DNA of 64,000 nt from Okapia johnstoni (lineage: Eukaryota; Chordata; Mammalia; Artiodactyla; Giraffidae), in the NCBI GenBank assembly GCA_024291935.2, contig CM044316.1, positions 5,076,501 to 5,140,500 of the forward strand, written 5' to 3'. Below the pieces are notes generated by a model. That model was not told the DNA's origin and made no database searches. It saw only the letters and a list, made by a program, of their open reading frames with translations. Below, one piece after another: positions 50,031 through 62,718 of the stretch (its first letter is position 1; the number at the start of each line of letters is the position of its first letter). Both the position numbers and the translations under genes were made by a program.

Positions 50031-50249
50031 TTCAAACAGATGCTCCTTTTAATATGAGTCACCCAGAGCCACGGCCCATGGGCTAAGCCTCTGGGTGGGC
50101 CTGGTGGCCAGACCCAACTGGCTTCCAGTGGCACCACTCGGCTTTTCTAAAATGAAGCCTAGAGTGGGCTAGCAGTGGGGCCCAGCCCCAGAAGGTCCCA
50201 GGCCACTGGGGCTGTACATAGTCACAGCTGTAGCATCTCCCGGCATGGG
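50030..50249 (-). other. PGLS: PGLS 3' UTR with ATTAAA signal
   Basis: Short 3' UTR of about 210 nt after the stop codon. A minus-strand ATTAAA lies at 50053-50048, so cleavage near 50030 is expected. Length is inferred. Confidence 0.65.
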
Positions 50250-53200
50250 TTACAAAGTGGAATGCTTCTCGAAGGGCACGGTCAGGAGTCGGGCTGCTGC
50301 CTCGTCCAGAAACCAGCAAAGTTTCCCAGTGCTGGGCTGGACCAGTGCGGCGGGGAGCGGGTTCTCCTCCTTGTCCTCCAAAATGCGCTGTGTGGAGAGG
50401 GCAGGAGTGTGGGGCCCCACCTGCACCCCAGCACCCCTCAGACCTCTCCAACCCTCAGGAGGTGAGATCACCCTTCCCAGATGTCCTGGCTTTGAGCAAT
50501 CACCAGAGACGGGCGTCTCTTCCTTTTTATCATCTGTGACTGTTTAATAGTGGGGTCAGCACACTTTTTTTTTTTTTAACACATTTAAAAAAAAATATTT
50601 ATTTGACTGCACCAGGTCTTAGCTACAGCACTGGGCATCTTTAATTGCGGCACGTGGGATGTAGTTCCCTGACCATGGATAAAACCCACGCCCCCTGCAT
50701 CGGAAGCATGGAGTCTTAGCCACTAGGCCACCAGGGAAGTCTCCAGAACACCTTTCCTGCCAAGACCAGAGAGTCACTATTTCAGCTCTGCAGATCACAC
50801 TCCAACTCTGTTGCAACTACTCAGCTCTGCTGTTACAGGGGAAAAGTACCAGCAGATGACTCCTCACCAAGTGGGTGTGGCCAGGTTCCAACAAATCTTT
50901 ATTTGTGGACATTGAAATCTGAATTCTGTAACATTTTCACACAGCAAAGAATACTCCTCCTTTTTTGCTTTTTCTCCCAACCGCTTAAAAAGGTCAAAAG
51001 GCTTCTTAGCTGTCAGGAGGATTCGGTCCCTCTAGCTGTGGTGGGCTGACTCCCTAATGTGATTTCACGATCAGTGGGCATGGTAAATAGTCCTCTCTGC
51101 CAGCTGGGTCTGCCGCAAGCACTCTGATTCATTAACTTGTTCACTTCTGACCACAGCCCTGCGGGTTGCCTCTGTTCTCACCCCTCTTTTCACAGTCAGG
51201 GAAGCTGAGGCTGAGGGCAGTATCCCGTGGGTGGACTGTGAGTTGGAGCTGCCTTAACTGACCCTCAGGAGGTCCATGGGGAGGAACCTTCCTAGCCCAC
51301 CTTGCAGATGGGAAAGTTGAGGCTTGGTGGGGCGGGGGGTGGGGGGTTCAGTGACCATCTAAGGCCATGCTGGGTATCACTGGCAGGGACACTGGGTCTG
51401 CTGGAATCTACACCCTGAACCCTAACGTTAGCCACCCTCATGAAGACATCTGGGCCCAACAGTTGGTGGAAGAATTGCTACTTATTTATCTTTAAAAATA
51501 TGTCTAGTTTCTTCTATAGTTGTTGGGCTTTTCAGTGATGGTAACTAAAATATTTTTTTATTTTTAATATCCACTTTATGATTTTTTTAAATGTGGTTTT
51601 ATTTATTTGTTTTTGGCTGTGGTGGGTCTACACTGCTGCGTGGGCTTTTTCTCTAGTTGTGACGAGTGGGGGCTACTCTCTAGTTGTGGGACATGCCCTT
51701 CCATTGCGGTGACTTCTCTTGTTGTGGAGCATGTGGCCCTCAATAGGTGCAGTACATGGGCTCAGTAGTTGCGGCTTGTGGGCTCTAGATCACAGGCTCA
51801 GTAGCTGTGGTGCATGGGCTTAGCTGCCCCATGGCATGTGGGATCTTCCTGGATCAGGGATCAAACCCCATGTCTCCTACATTGGCAGCAGGATTCCTTA
51901 CCACTGAGCCACCAGGGTAGCCCAATATAAGTTTATTAATTTTATATTTTCCTAATATATTATGTATAACTATACCTTTTTTCTTATTCCTACTTTTTTT
52001 TTTTACTTATTCCTACTACATATGATTTTTCTCCAGTTTTGCCAAGGGTAAGTTGTTATGTTAGGATCTATGTCTGTGTTATGGCTCTGTCTATGTTATG
52101 GATCTATTTACCATTAAGTTTTTAAGAATATGAAGCAATTCAGTGATTTCAATCTCACTTATTCCTTCCTCTGACTTTTCTTAGATTTATGTTTTTTCCC
52201 TAGTTCTCATTCTAAAGTGCTTGATTGGTTTATTTCAATTGTTTTCTAGTTAATAATGAAATATATACGTATACACATTAAGTGCTATGAATTTACCTCT
52301 GAGCCATCTTGGTCGTATCTCGTCAATTTCAACTCATAATTGTTAACCCCTAACTAGCCCGTATTTGCAGTTTTCATCTCTCCTTCAACCCAAGAATTAC
52401 CGAAATACCTTGGGATCTGGTGTTTTCAGCACAATAGTGTCTAGGACCACATTCTCTGCCTACAACCTTCTAGGGAAGGGGGCCCTCACTGTTACCTTCA
52501 GAATAGCTGCCTTGCCTTCTCCTGTCGCCACAAAGATGACAGTTCGAGCTGCATTCAGCACGGGAAGAGTGAGGGTCACACGCTGCGGAGGTGGTTTCGG
52601 GGAGTCACTGATGGGGGCCACAATTTTCTCCCGCTCCTGGGGGCAGGGAGGCCCAAGGTGGAAACAGGAAAACATCACTTGACTTCCTGAGTACTCACAC
52701 AGGCCAGGCATCGTCCATCCATCATTCCATCCCACCCTGCTAATTCTGTGGTACTTGATTGAAGGTCCCTCATTGATGGATGAACTGAGGCTCAGAAGGG
52801 TCAAGCCCCAGTAGGCATGCCTGTTGGCTGAGGCAGACTCACACCATGCTGCAGGCACCTCCCAACCCTCTGGAAGCCCCAGATGGCAGAGGTCGGGGCT
52901 CAGACATGAGCAGGGCCTTCGTGGGTGTGCTCACCTGCAGGAGGGGGTGGTCTGGGAAGAGTGAGCAGGTGTGGCCATCAGGACCCACACCCAGAATCAG
53001 CAGGTCAAAAACCGGGATGGAGTCCCCTTGGAAGGCCTGGGTGGGGAAAGAAGATAGTCCAGAAAAGTTGTGAGGGAAGAGCTCAGAGGACACAAAGAAA
53101 CAGTTGTCAGAAAAACAAGTTGCTGTAACACAGTAAGCAAGGCTCAGGCTCACCTGCAGAAAAAAAGGAACTCTATTAATCTACAAGTCTCCACACTTCA

Positions 53201-56190
53201 CTGTCTCAATAGCCTGACAATCTGGGGATGCAGCTGTTCCCAAGATGTGAATACCCAGGCCTACTACCAGGGTGTCAGAAGTGAGGCCACCTTTGGGGGT
53301 GCCCCCAGACCAGGGTTGTGGCCTCTCAGAGAGATTCTCAAAGGGGTCTGCCCAGGGTGAGACTGAGTCTACTGGCCGCCCCCAGGGAGAGTTTCTGCCA
53401 GTGATGACCACTCAGTGTCACCAGTAGGCTTACTCCATCACCCCGGGAGAGCCCACTGGGTGGATGAGGTCTTCCTGCAGTGGCTCCAAGGGGCTCACCT
53501 GTCTCAGCTTCTTGGCGTAGTCCTCAGCCGCCTCCTCCACAGGCAACTCGGGGTTGATGGTGATCACCTGGCTGTCGAAGATAGGGAGCTTGGAGAGCAG
53601 GTGGGTCTGCAGTAGACAGAGGCACAGTGTCACCAATAGAAACGTACAGTCAGTGGGGGCACGGGGCTTACACCTGGGACTACCTGGATCCTCTAGGTTA
53701 GGACACAACTGTCATTATATCCACTTCCTGTGTGAGTGAGGATCCCAGTGGCATTCTGCCAGAGGTCTTTCAAGTCCCTGGTGATTGGAGGTCTCCTGGC
53801 TCCAGCCTGCACCTGTCTGGCCACACCAGGATCCTGTTTCTAAAGGGTTCTTTGGGCTTCAGGATAAAACCTAGCCCCTCTCAGCCCTCCAGGAGGTCCT
53901 GCTGACTTTCATGCCTAAGTAGGTACACCAGCTCTTGATCCTGCTGGGAAACTTTACACATCCCTCAAGCTGCCTCCTCTGAGAAGCCACCTCTGCCTGC
54001 ACCTTCCCCAACTGCTGCTTGGGGCTGTGACATGTAACTGTGGTAAGCACTGATTTCTCTTCTGGGTTGCACTACAGTGTGAGCATGCCCAGCCGATAGC
54101 AAGCACCCCAGCCTATGATTGGTGGGTTTAGTGCAGAAGTACCCGGAGTCAGGCGTCCTGCAAGGCAGAAGGCTCCAGCCCTTTCCTGCAGAGATGAGCC
54201 CCATGGCTTTTGATCTGCTCTGGGATGGATGCTGGCAACCCCCACCTCGGTGCCTCCTTTTGGGCAGGGCCTAGCTCAGCCAAAGCAATTCCAGGCTGAC
54301 CCACAAAGTAAAAGCAGGTAAACAACAAAAATATAGTGTTTGGAGCAGATGGGGAGGGCAGCAAGGACATGGGATAAGCCAGCCAGAACTTATGGTGCTG
54401 ACTCTCCACCAAATGCTAGCCTGAGGAGTGCAGGCTCTGTGTTGAGGGTAACAGGGAGCCAAGGAGGGTGTGTGAGCTGGGGAGGAACAAGATCAGACAG
54501 ATCCATTGTCGGAAAGACCAACTTTGCCCAAGGTCCCTATCTACATACACCCTTGGGGATCATACTGAGTGAAGTCAGGAGGGAGCACGGGTGCCCTATT
54601 TCTGTCACCTGAGTCCCCTTCGTAGCTGCCCTCCCCCTAGAGGCTCAGCGCCATTTCCTCCTCCTCAGGGTGGACATTGGTTTGGCAGGTTCCTAGAACT
54701 GGAACTGCTGGTTGATTGGGTGGGTTCTCTCTAAACACTGCAGGTGCTAAGGAACCATCCCCAGGAAGGTGGGCCCAGCTCTTCCTCCTAGCCTGGATAG
54801 CAGAATGCCCATGGTACAGGGTGAACCATTCATGCTCAGAGAACCCCAACTGCCCAGGGTCCATCCTCCAGGAGAGGAAGGTCTCTGCATCCCTGTACCA
54901 TGTTGCTTAGTGAGCCCCTCCCCAAATTCACGTCCATCTGGAATCTCAGAATGTGGACTTCCCTGGTGGCTCAGTGGTAAAGAATCCGCCTGCCAATGCA
55001 GGAGACAGAGCTTTGATCTCTAATCTGGGGTCAGGGCAACTGAGCCTGTGTGCAACTATTGAGCCTGTGCTTTAGAGCCTAGGAGCCACAACTACTGAAG
55101 CCAGAACTCTGCAACAAGAGAAGCCACCACAATGAGAAGCCCGTGCACTGCAACTAGAGTAGTCCCCGTTCACCACAACTAAAGAAAAGCCCATGCAGCA
55201 AAAAGACCTAGCACAGCCAAAAATAATTAATTAAACTAATTAAAAAAAAAGAATGCGGCCTTATTTAGAAAGAGGGCCTTTGCAGTTGTCATTAGTTAAG
55301 ATGAGGTCACAAGGCATTAGGATAAATTCAAAGACTAAATTCAAAAGACTAAATTCAAAAGACTAAATTCAAAAGACTTGTGTCCTTACAAGAGAAGGAC
55401 ACAAAGAGAGAATCATATGAACAAGTGATGTAGAAACAGAGGCAGAGATTGGAGTGATGTGGCCACAAGCCAAGAAACACCTGGAACCCCCAGAACCTGG
55501 AAGAGGCAAGGAAGCCTCCTCCCTGAGAGCCTTTGGAGGGAGCATGGGACTGCTGACACCTTGATTTTGAACTTCTGGCCTCCAGAACTGTGAATTGATG
55601 CCTGTTGTTTTAAGCTACCCATTGGTTAGTACTTTGTTACCACAGCCCCAGGAAACTAACATGATTCCCTTCCTGGGGAAACTGGCAGGAGCATATCCTC
55701 GCCCCACATCGGTTCCGACTGCATAGCATTTGCCTCTGCTGTACCCTCTGCCCCAGCTCACCTGCGGCCAGCTCTTCATATTCTCCCGGTCGCTGCCCAA
55801 ATGTCACCTTCTCAGAGCACCCCACTGCCCTGGCTGAAGGATGCTCTCCCTTCTCCCCTGGCACTTCTAATTATCTCACACTGTTTTTAAAAAATATTTA
55901 TTTGGCTGGACTGGGTCTTAATTGCAGCACTTGGGATCTTTGATCTTCATTGTAGCATGCAGGATCTAAGTTCCCTGACCAGGGATCAAACCCAGGCCCC
56001 CCTGCATTGGGAGTGTGGAGTCTTAGCCACTGGACTACCAGGGAAGTCCCCATCATCTCACACTATTATCTTTTGTCCAAACTGCATTACACGGCGGCTA
56101 TGAGTGGATTTCCACTCTTATTGCCCTGTGTGTTGGTGTCCCACCCTACTATGAGCTCTATGAGGGAACTGTCCCTAGTGCTGGATACAA

Positions 56191-56223
<33 letters not shown>

Positions 56224-57871
56224 CACTGAATATCCTTGCAACTTTCTCTTTGACTGTTAGGATTCTGTTACTTGAGCAAGTACAGCTTTCCTAATTAAGT
56301 CTTTCAGGGACCTCCCTGATGGTCCAGTGGTTAAGATTTCCTCTTCCAATGCAGGGGATATGGGTTCCATCCCTGGTCAGGGAGCTAAGATCACACATGC
56401 CTTATCGCCAAAAAAACAAAACATAAAACAGAAGCAATATTTTAACAAATTCAATGAAGACTTTACAAATGGTCCACATCAAAAAAAAAAATCTTTAAAA
56501 ATAAAAAAATTTTTAAAAGTCTTTCAAAGTCTGGCAAAGTAAAAAAGAAGCACGAGCTCACTTTTAAATTAAGCTCTAGGGGAAGACACACAGGACAGCA
56601 GACTTGAGAGTGGCCCCTGCCCCTGAAATGTGTCCCAGGTGCTCTCTGGGGGGTTCCAACAGGCAGGTTCATACCCCAGCTCCTTCCCTGGTCCCTCGGT
56701 GACTCTCCTTGTCTGGCTTCAGTTTCTCCATCTATGAAATGCAGGTACTAATAGTCCTCGCCTCATAGGCACTTGTGGGGTTTCATGAGATGAGGTGGAT
56801 AAAGCCATGGTAATCAGTAAACCTTCCTTATTACCAAACAAACAAACAAAAAACAGCTCAAGCGTCTTTGCGAAGAGAACTCAACACACCCAGGACCTGA
56901 GCAACCTGAGGCTTCTGGCCAAATCCACCCCTCCCAAACCTCCCTGAGTGGGTTTTTCTTTTCCATCCATGGCAGGAAGAGTTGACTCAGATGCGGGGGT
57001 GGGGTGGGGGGCAGCTCAGATGTAGCTCCTCCAGGCCTCAGTTTCCCTTCTTATAAAATGGGGGTGGGGGGATTCCCCTGATTCTATAGGAGTCTGGGGC
57101 CCCTGGCCAAAGATAACCAGCCACGGAGTTGTCAGCGCCACAAGCAGAGTGGAGATTAAAGAGAACAAGCCAGGTTAGAGATGGGGAAACTGAAGCCCAG
57201 TTTCCACACCAGATCCCGCCTACCTGGCTCTTCCCTAACTCGGCCTCTGCACTTACGAGCCTGCAGCGGCTGACCTTCTCGAAGACCCTGGAATGGACCA
57301 CTCTGTTTCGCCTCTGTGCCTTTGCTCATGTCATTCCCTCTACTTGGCTACCTGAATCGCACACGACTTAGCGATAGAGCACACACACAAACAATGCATC
57401 ACCGGTCCACCCGGGTGGCAGTGGAGGTGCACCCCAGATGGAACCTCAGGGCACCCAGCAGACCATTTCCAGCTCCAGTCCAGGCAGAGGGCACGGTGCT
57501 ACCCTGCATATCTCTCGCAGCCTGGTTCAGGCGGTGGGCGCGGCCCTCTCGGCGTGACCCCCGGCGGCCCCCGTAGCTCTCACCCGGTAGAGGCCGTACG
57601 TGCTCTCGGCGTGCTCGAAGGGCACAAGGCGCTCGTCGCAGAAGCCTAGAGTCCAGCGCGCGAGGCTAGCGGGTCCAGTGGGGGCGGCCGCAGCGGGCAG
57701 CTCGCGGGCCAGCATGGAGACAAGGCTGCCGCCGGACAAGCCGAGCGTGAAGCGGGCGCCGGCATCCGCCAGGCAGCATGCTGCCTGCTGCACTACCAGT
57801 TGCGCCAGCGACGCACCCAGCTCCTGCGGGCTCGAGAAGACAGAGATGAGGCGGGGGGCCGGCGCGGCCAT
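50250..57871 (-). CDS. PGLS: PGLS, 6-phosphogluconolactonase (5 exons, 258 aa)
   Basis: Hydrolyses 6-phosphoglucono-delta-lactone to 6-phosphogluconate, step two of the oxidative pentose phosphate pathway, in the cytosol. Exons: 57871-57584, 53606-53499, 53036-52935, 52636-52496, 50387-50250. All introns fall between codons (phase 0), and the 777-nt sum gives 258 aa, the human length. The sugar-phosphate isomerase/6PGL fold signatures are intact: GLSGGS in exon 1, FCDERLVPF in exon 1 and [15 protein letters not shown] (residues 148-162) in exon 3, which holds the active-site Asp/His region. The C-terminus is PFEKHSTL. The start codon has G at -3 and +4 and follows a GCCACC repeat. Nothing is missing or broken. 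Confidence 0.97.
50540..50960 (+). repeat. MER5A split by a CHR-type SINE
   Basis: MER5A words GTTGCAACTACTCAGCTCTG and AATCTTTATTTGTGG; the antisense CHR insert is about 50575-50742. Lies in PGLS intron 4. Confidence 0.6.
51590..51925 (-). repeat. CHR-type SINE, long form
   Basis: Antisense copy in PGLS intron 4, ending in AGGGTAGCCC. Confidence 0.75.
53790..54135 (+). repeat. L2-like fragment
   Basis: Degenerate, PGLS intron 1. Confidence 0.4.
54930..55665 (+). repeat. MLT1-type LTR split by a CHR SINE, with internal 14-bp repeat
   Basis: The CHR insert (54957-55250) is flanked by AGAATGTGG and AGAATGCGG. Within the LTR, 55334-55375 is three perfect copies of ACTAAATTCAAAAG plus partial units. 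The LTR ends near 55660 with CAGGAAACTAAC. Confidence 0.75.
55780..56235 (+). repeat. L2 split by a CHR SINE, with (AC)14
   Basis: Antisense CHR insert at 55888-56050 with an ATCTCACACT direct repeat at the junctions. (AC)14 microsatellite at 56193-56220. Confidence 0.65.
56308..56440 (+). repeat. CHR-type SINE
   Basis: GGGACCTCCCTGATGGTCCAG head and A-rich tail, PGLS intron 1. Confidence 0.75.
56690..56850 (+). repeat. MIR
   Basis: CTTCAGTTTCTCCATCTATG core. Confidence 0.6.
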
Positions 57872-57874
57872 AGC

Positions 57875-57910
57875 GGTGGCGGTGGCGGTGGCGGTGGCGG
57901 TGGCGGTGGC
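57875..57910 (-). repeat. PGLS: (GCCACC)6 microsatellite in PGLS 5' UTR
   Basis: Six perfect GCCACC hexamers on the coding strand end 3 bp before the PGLS ATG (57871-57869). The hexamer equals the Kozak upstream consensus. A degenerate tail continues to about 57930. Confidence 0.9.
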
Positions 57911-58260
57911 AGTGTGGCAGTGGCAGGGAGGAGGAAGCCCTCCCGGCGGCCACGAGTGCGCCTGCGTGAACGCCAGTCCTGCTACCCAGGTGCCTGTAGC
58001 ACATGCGCAGACCCACGAGTGACGTCCCGGAGGAGCCGGGCAGTCGGTCTGGATACGCTCGTTGATTTTTTTGCCTGATCATGGAGCTTTTTCCTGGGCT
58101 GGAGCAGGCAGAGTAGGTGCAGCTGAGCTCTACTTCCCGGTATCAGGGCGGGGCTAGAGAGCGGAGCTCAGAGCTTCGAGGCTCGCAACGAGAGGGCCCT
58201 GGGGTGGGGTTGGAGGGAGCCGATTTCTTGGAGGGCGCGCATTTTGGTGGACTTCGAAAT
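57875..58260 (-). promoter_or_regulatory. PGLS: PGLS CpG promoter
   Basis: CpG-rich, repeat-free DNA upstream of exon 1. It includes a TGACGTC CRE-like core at 58020-58026, a GC box GGGCGGGGC at 58146-58154 and an ETS-like CCGGGAAGT on the minus strand just before it. The transcription start is not mapped. Confidence 0.6.
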
Positions 58261-58522
58261 TTCTGAACTAGCACGTTTATCTTGTTGGTATTTGTTGTTT
58301 CTCTCTTTAATTAAAGTATAACTAGGTATTTTAAAGTATATACTTGATAAGGACGGGTGTATTTGGTTTGTTCACAGAGTCCTCTCAACCCTCCTGAACA
58401 GTGTAGGAGCTGTGTTGAATTTCTCCTGCATGTTCTCTCTGGAGATCGCCTCCACCCTGGGTCTTGCCTGGAGAAGCTCCCAGATTGAGACAAGTGGGCC
58501 TTGGCTGACAAGACAGAATGGT

Positions 58523-58733
58523 GGTGGTTTAGTCGCTAAGTCGTGTCTGACTCTTGCGACCCCATGGACTGTAGCCTGCCAGGCTCCTCTGTCCATGGGA
58601 TTCTCCAGGCAAGAATACTGGAGTGGGTTGCTGTTTTCTTTTCCAGGGGATCTTCCTGATCCAGGAATCGAACCAGGGTCCCCTTACATTGCAGGCAGAT
58701 TCTTTACCGAGTGAGCTATGAGGGAAGCCAGAT
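58523..58733 (-). repeat. Bov-tA SINE
   Basis: Complete antisense copy upstream of PGLS. Confidence 0.85.
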
Positions 58734-59074
58734 AACATAGAATATTCAGGGAATAACATGAGCAGGGAGGATTGGAAGGGGCAGGAGGTCTGGTGGGTCA
58801 GGGCAGCTGGACCACCTCAGAACCTGAGAGTTTAGGATAATGTAATAAGTGCAATGAGATTTGCATAGGTTGTGCATCTTTCAAAGAAGTAGCAAATTAA
58901 AAAACAGTTCCATTTATAATAGCAGCAAAGAGAATAAAATACTTAGTAATTTTAGCAGAAGAGGTGCAAGACTTATACGCTGAAAACTATAAAACTTTGC
59001 CGAAAAGTAACTTAACATATGATCTTAATAAATGGAAAAACACCCCATATTCATGGATTGGAAAACTTCATGTT

Positions 59075-59304
59075 GTTAAGATAGCATGTGTGTTTGTGTT
59101 CAGTTGTGTCTGACCCCATGGACTGTAGGCCACCAGGCTCCTCTGTCCATGGGCTTTTCCTGGCAGGAATACTGGAGTGGGTTACCATTTCCTCCTCCAG
59201 GGGATCTTCCCAACCCAGAGATCAAAGCCGTGACTCCTGCATCTTCTGCATGGGCAAGCAGATTCTTTACTACTGAGCCACATGGGAAACCCGTTAAGAT
59301 AGCA
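59075..59304 (-). repeat. Bov-tA SINE with perfect 12-bp target duplication
   Basis: GTTAAGATAGCA at 59075-59086 and 59293-59304. Confidence 0.9.
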
Positions 59305-59699
59305 ACAATCCCCAAGTTGGTATATAGACACACGATGTAATATCTGTCAAAATTCTGAGAGCCTTTTTTGAGATATCAACAAACTGATCCTAAAATTCAT
59401 GAGGAATTGCAGGGGGCCCCAAGTAGCCAACCAATCTTGAAGAACTAAATTGGAGGAATCACACTTCTTGATTTCAAACTTACTACAAAGCTATAGTAAT
59501 CAAACAGTGTGGTATTGACATACAATAGACATATATATCAATGGAATTGAGCTGAGCTAGAACAACAAACCATATGTCTGTGATCAGTGACTCTTCAACA
59601 AGGGTGCCAGAACCATTCAATACGAAAAGAATAGTCTTTTCAACAAGTGGTGCTGGGAAAATTAGACAGTCACATGCAAAAGGATGAAGTTGAACCCTG

Positions 59700-60186
59700 T
59701 AGTAGGCAGAAAAATAGTCCCCCAATGTTGTCCACACCCTAGTTCCTTAAATGTGTGAATTTGTTGGGTTACTTGGCAGGGGGAAATGAAGGTTGTAGAT
59801 TGAATTAGGTTGCTAATCACCTGTCCTTAGAAGAGATTACATGGATGAGCACAATATCATCACAAGGGTCACTGAAAATGGGAGGAGGAGGCAGAAGGAG
59901 GAGGACCAGAGAAATGACAGCATGAAAAAGACTCAACCCACTGTTGATGGCTTTGAAGATGGAGGAAGAGGCCACGAGTCAAGGAATGTGGGCAGTTTCT
60001 AAATGCTGGAAAAGGCAAGGAAGTGGATTGTCTCAGAAACTCCAGAAGGAATGCAGCCCTGCCATACCTTGATTTTAGCCAAGTAAGATCCAGTTCTGAA
60101 TTCTCACGTTCAGAACTGTAAGATAATTGGTGTTAAGCCACCAAGTTTGCGGTGTTTGTCACCTTAGCACTAGGAAACTAATACAG
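59700..60186 (+). repeat. Solo MLT-type LTR inside the L1
   Basis: Begins TGTAGTAGGCAGAAA and ends CACTAGGAAACTAATACA, with TG...CA ends. L1 words GAACCC and GATCCC meet it on either side, fitting a short target duplication with one change. Confidence 0.65.
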
Positions 60187-60654
60187 ATCCCCACCTCAAA
60201 CCATATACAAAAATTTAAATGTCAGGGCTAAAACTAAAACGTTCTTCTTAGAAAACAGATGCGTCAATCTTTATAACCTTGGGTTAGAAAATGATTCCAA
60301 AAGCAAGAGTGGGGCTTCCATGGCAGTCCAGCAGTTAAGACTCCATGCTCCCAATGCAGGGGGCACAGGTTCAATCCCTGGTTGGAGAACTAAGTTCCCA
60401 AATGCTGCACAGTGTGGCCAGAAAAAAGACAAATAGATAAACTGGTCTTCATCAAAATGAAAAATAGTTTCAAAGGCTACTACCAAAAGAGTGAAAAGAC
60501 AATCCACAGGATAGGAGAAATTTGCAAACCATATCTTATAAGGATTTAGTATACAGAATTCTATTAAGAACTCTTCCAGCTCTAAACAGGCAACCCAGTT
60601 AAAAACTGGACAAAGGATCTGAATAGACATTTCTTCTCAAAGAACGTATACAGA

Positions 60655-60870
60655 TGGCTTCCCAGGTGGCTCAGTAGTAAAGAAACTGCCTACCAATGCA
60701 GGAGATGCAGGTTCGATCCCTGGATTGGGAAGATCCCCCAGGAGAAGGAAATGGTAACCCACTCCAGTATTCTTGCTTGGAGGATTCCATGGAGCCTGGT
60801 GGGCTACAGTCCATGGGGTGGCAAAGAGTCAGACAGGACTTAGCAACTAGACAACAACAAACACATGATA
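60655..60870 (+). repeat. Bov-tA SINE
   Basis: Sense copy inside the L1. Confidence 0.8.
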
Positions 60871-62299
60871 AGATGGTCTGCTTATTAGCCCTCAAGAAAT
60901 GCAAATCAAAACTACAAGGAGATACCAAGGAGAACCCACTAAAATGATCACAATAAAAAAAACTTCCCTGGCAGTCCAGTGGTTGACTCCAAGATTGCAC
61001 TGCAGGGGGCGCAATTTCAACCTCTTGTTGGGGAACTAAGATCCTGCATGCCTAGCCGTGCGGCCAAAAAAAAAAAAAAAAGAGAGAGAGAGAAAATAAG
61101 TGCTGACAAGGATGTGGGAAACTGGAACTCACACACTGCTGTTGATGGGGATATAAAGTGATACAGTCACTGTGGAAAACAGTCTGACAGTTCCTCAAAA
61201 GGTTATACATAGTTACCATGTGACCTAGCTTTTCCACACTTAGGTTTACACCCAAGAGAATTCAGGACATATGTTCACACAAAAACCTTTACACAAACTA
61301 TCACAGCAGCATTACTCACAATTGCCAAAAAAAGAGAAAAGAAATCAATGTCCATCAACTGGTGGTTAAAAAGAAAATGTGGTCTACCCATACAATGGTA
61401 TATTGTTTGGCCATAAAAAGGAATGAGCTACAACTTGGATGAATCTAAAAACATGCTGAGAGAAATAAGTCAGACACCATAGGCCACAGATTGTGTGATT
61501 CCACTTCTATGAAATGTCTAGAATAGATAAATCCAAGGAGACAGAAAGTAGTAGTTGCCAGAGGTTGAGGACAGAGGGTGGGCAGTAACTTCTAATGGAT
61601 ATGAGGGGTTTTTGGGGTGACGAAAATGTTCTGGAATTAGACATAGGGGATGGTTGCATAACCTTGTGAATATACTAAAAGCCACTATGTTGCACAATTT
61701 AAAAGGGCAAATTTATGGACTGAATAATTAATTAAAAATAAATTAGTGATTCAGGCACAAGGAACAACAGGAATGAAGGCATTGAAGCCAGACACAGGCT
61801 GGAAACAATTATCCATGGTACAAGGAAAACAGCCGGCAGGACGGCAGTGCTAGCCAAAGAGCCTGGAATCTTCCCCGAAGTGATGGAGATGCCAGAAGAG
61901 AGTGGGGCAGGGACTCAACCTGCAGCCACCTATCCTCGGGAAGCTCTTGGCGCTAACTCTCCTCTTCCATATGTCCTCTCAGGCAGCTGCTGCTTCTTCC
62001 TGGCCCTTTGTGCACCGCTCAGCCCCTGCCTCTCACAGCACACTTGCCAACACCAGGCTGGGGCGTTTCTCTTCCCACAAGTACAAGCGTCCTCTCTGCG
62101 CACATTCTTCCAGGGCCCATCCAGAAAGGAGCAGCTCGGGGCAGAGCACCATCAGCTCCCATCTCTCTTCATGATTTACTGAGGGTCCCCAGGGGCAAGT
62201 CACAGAGCTTCTCATTTGGTATAAACAAAAAAAGATAACAGATCTATGAAGCCACAAGAAGGCATAGAGGAACCTCAAATGAAAGAAGCCACTCTAAAA

Positions 62300-62718
62300 A
62301 GATGACACCCAGTTTGATCCATGTCCATCCATGACAGTTTGGAAAAAGCAAAACTAGCGAGACAGAATGATCAGTGGTTGCCACAGGTTGGGATAGGAGT
62401 GATGAGAGATGGAACGTGGGATTTTTAGAGCAAGAGAAACTATTCTTTGTGATACTCTAAGGGTGGTTGGAAGTCATTATGTATTTGTTGAAACCCACAG
62501 AATATACAACAGAGTGGAACCCTAATGTAAACTGTGGACTTGGCTTAATAATAATGTATCAACATTAACTCATCAGGTGTAACAAATGTAGCCCACGAAT
62601 GTCAGATGTTAATTCTAGCGGAAACAGCAGTCAAAGGGCATATGAGAACTCTGTACTTTCTGCTCTTTTTTTCTGTAAACCTCAAACTGCCCTAATAAAA
62701 TCTATTAATTTTTAAGAG
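62300..62718 (+). repeat. L1 3' UTR
   Basis: Ends with the L1 words CTGTAAACCTCAAACTGCCC and AATAAAATCTATTAATTTTT. Confidence 0.7.

Larger units (their letters stand above)
58880..61740 (+). repeat. L1 3' half (ORF2 remnant and 3' UTR) with nested insertions
   Basis: L1 sequence continues across all inserts, e.g. CTACAAAGCTATAGTAATCA near 59490 and CCATACAATGGTATATTG near 61390. The ORF is broken by many changes. Inserts: Bov-tA 59087-59292, LTR 59700-60186, CHR 60309-60430, Bov-tA 60655-60870, CHR 60960-61090. Confidence 0.8.

Noticed and set aside
57666..58082. Minus-strand open frame with an alternating His-Arg run over the PGLS start
   Set aside because: It is the GCCACC microsatellite read in another frame.
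58880..61740. A functional LINE-1 or viral gene
   Set aside because: ORF2 remnant is 5'-truncated, broken by stops and five insertions; no intact reading frame remains.
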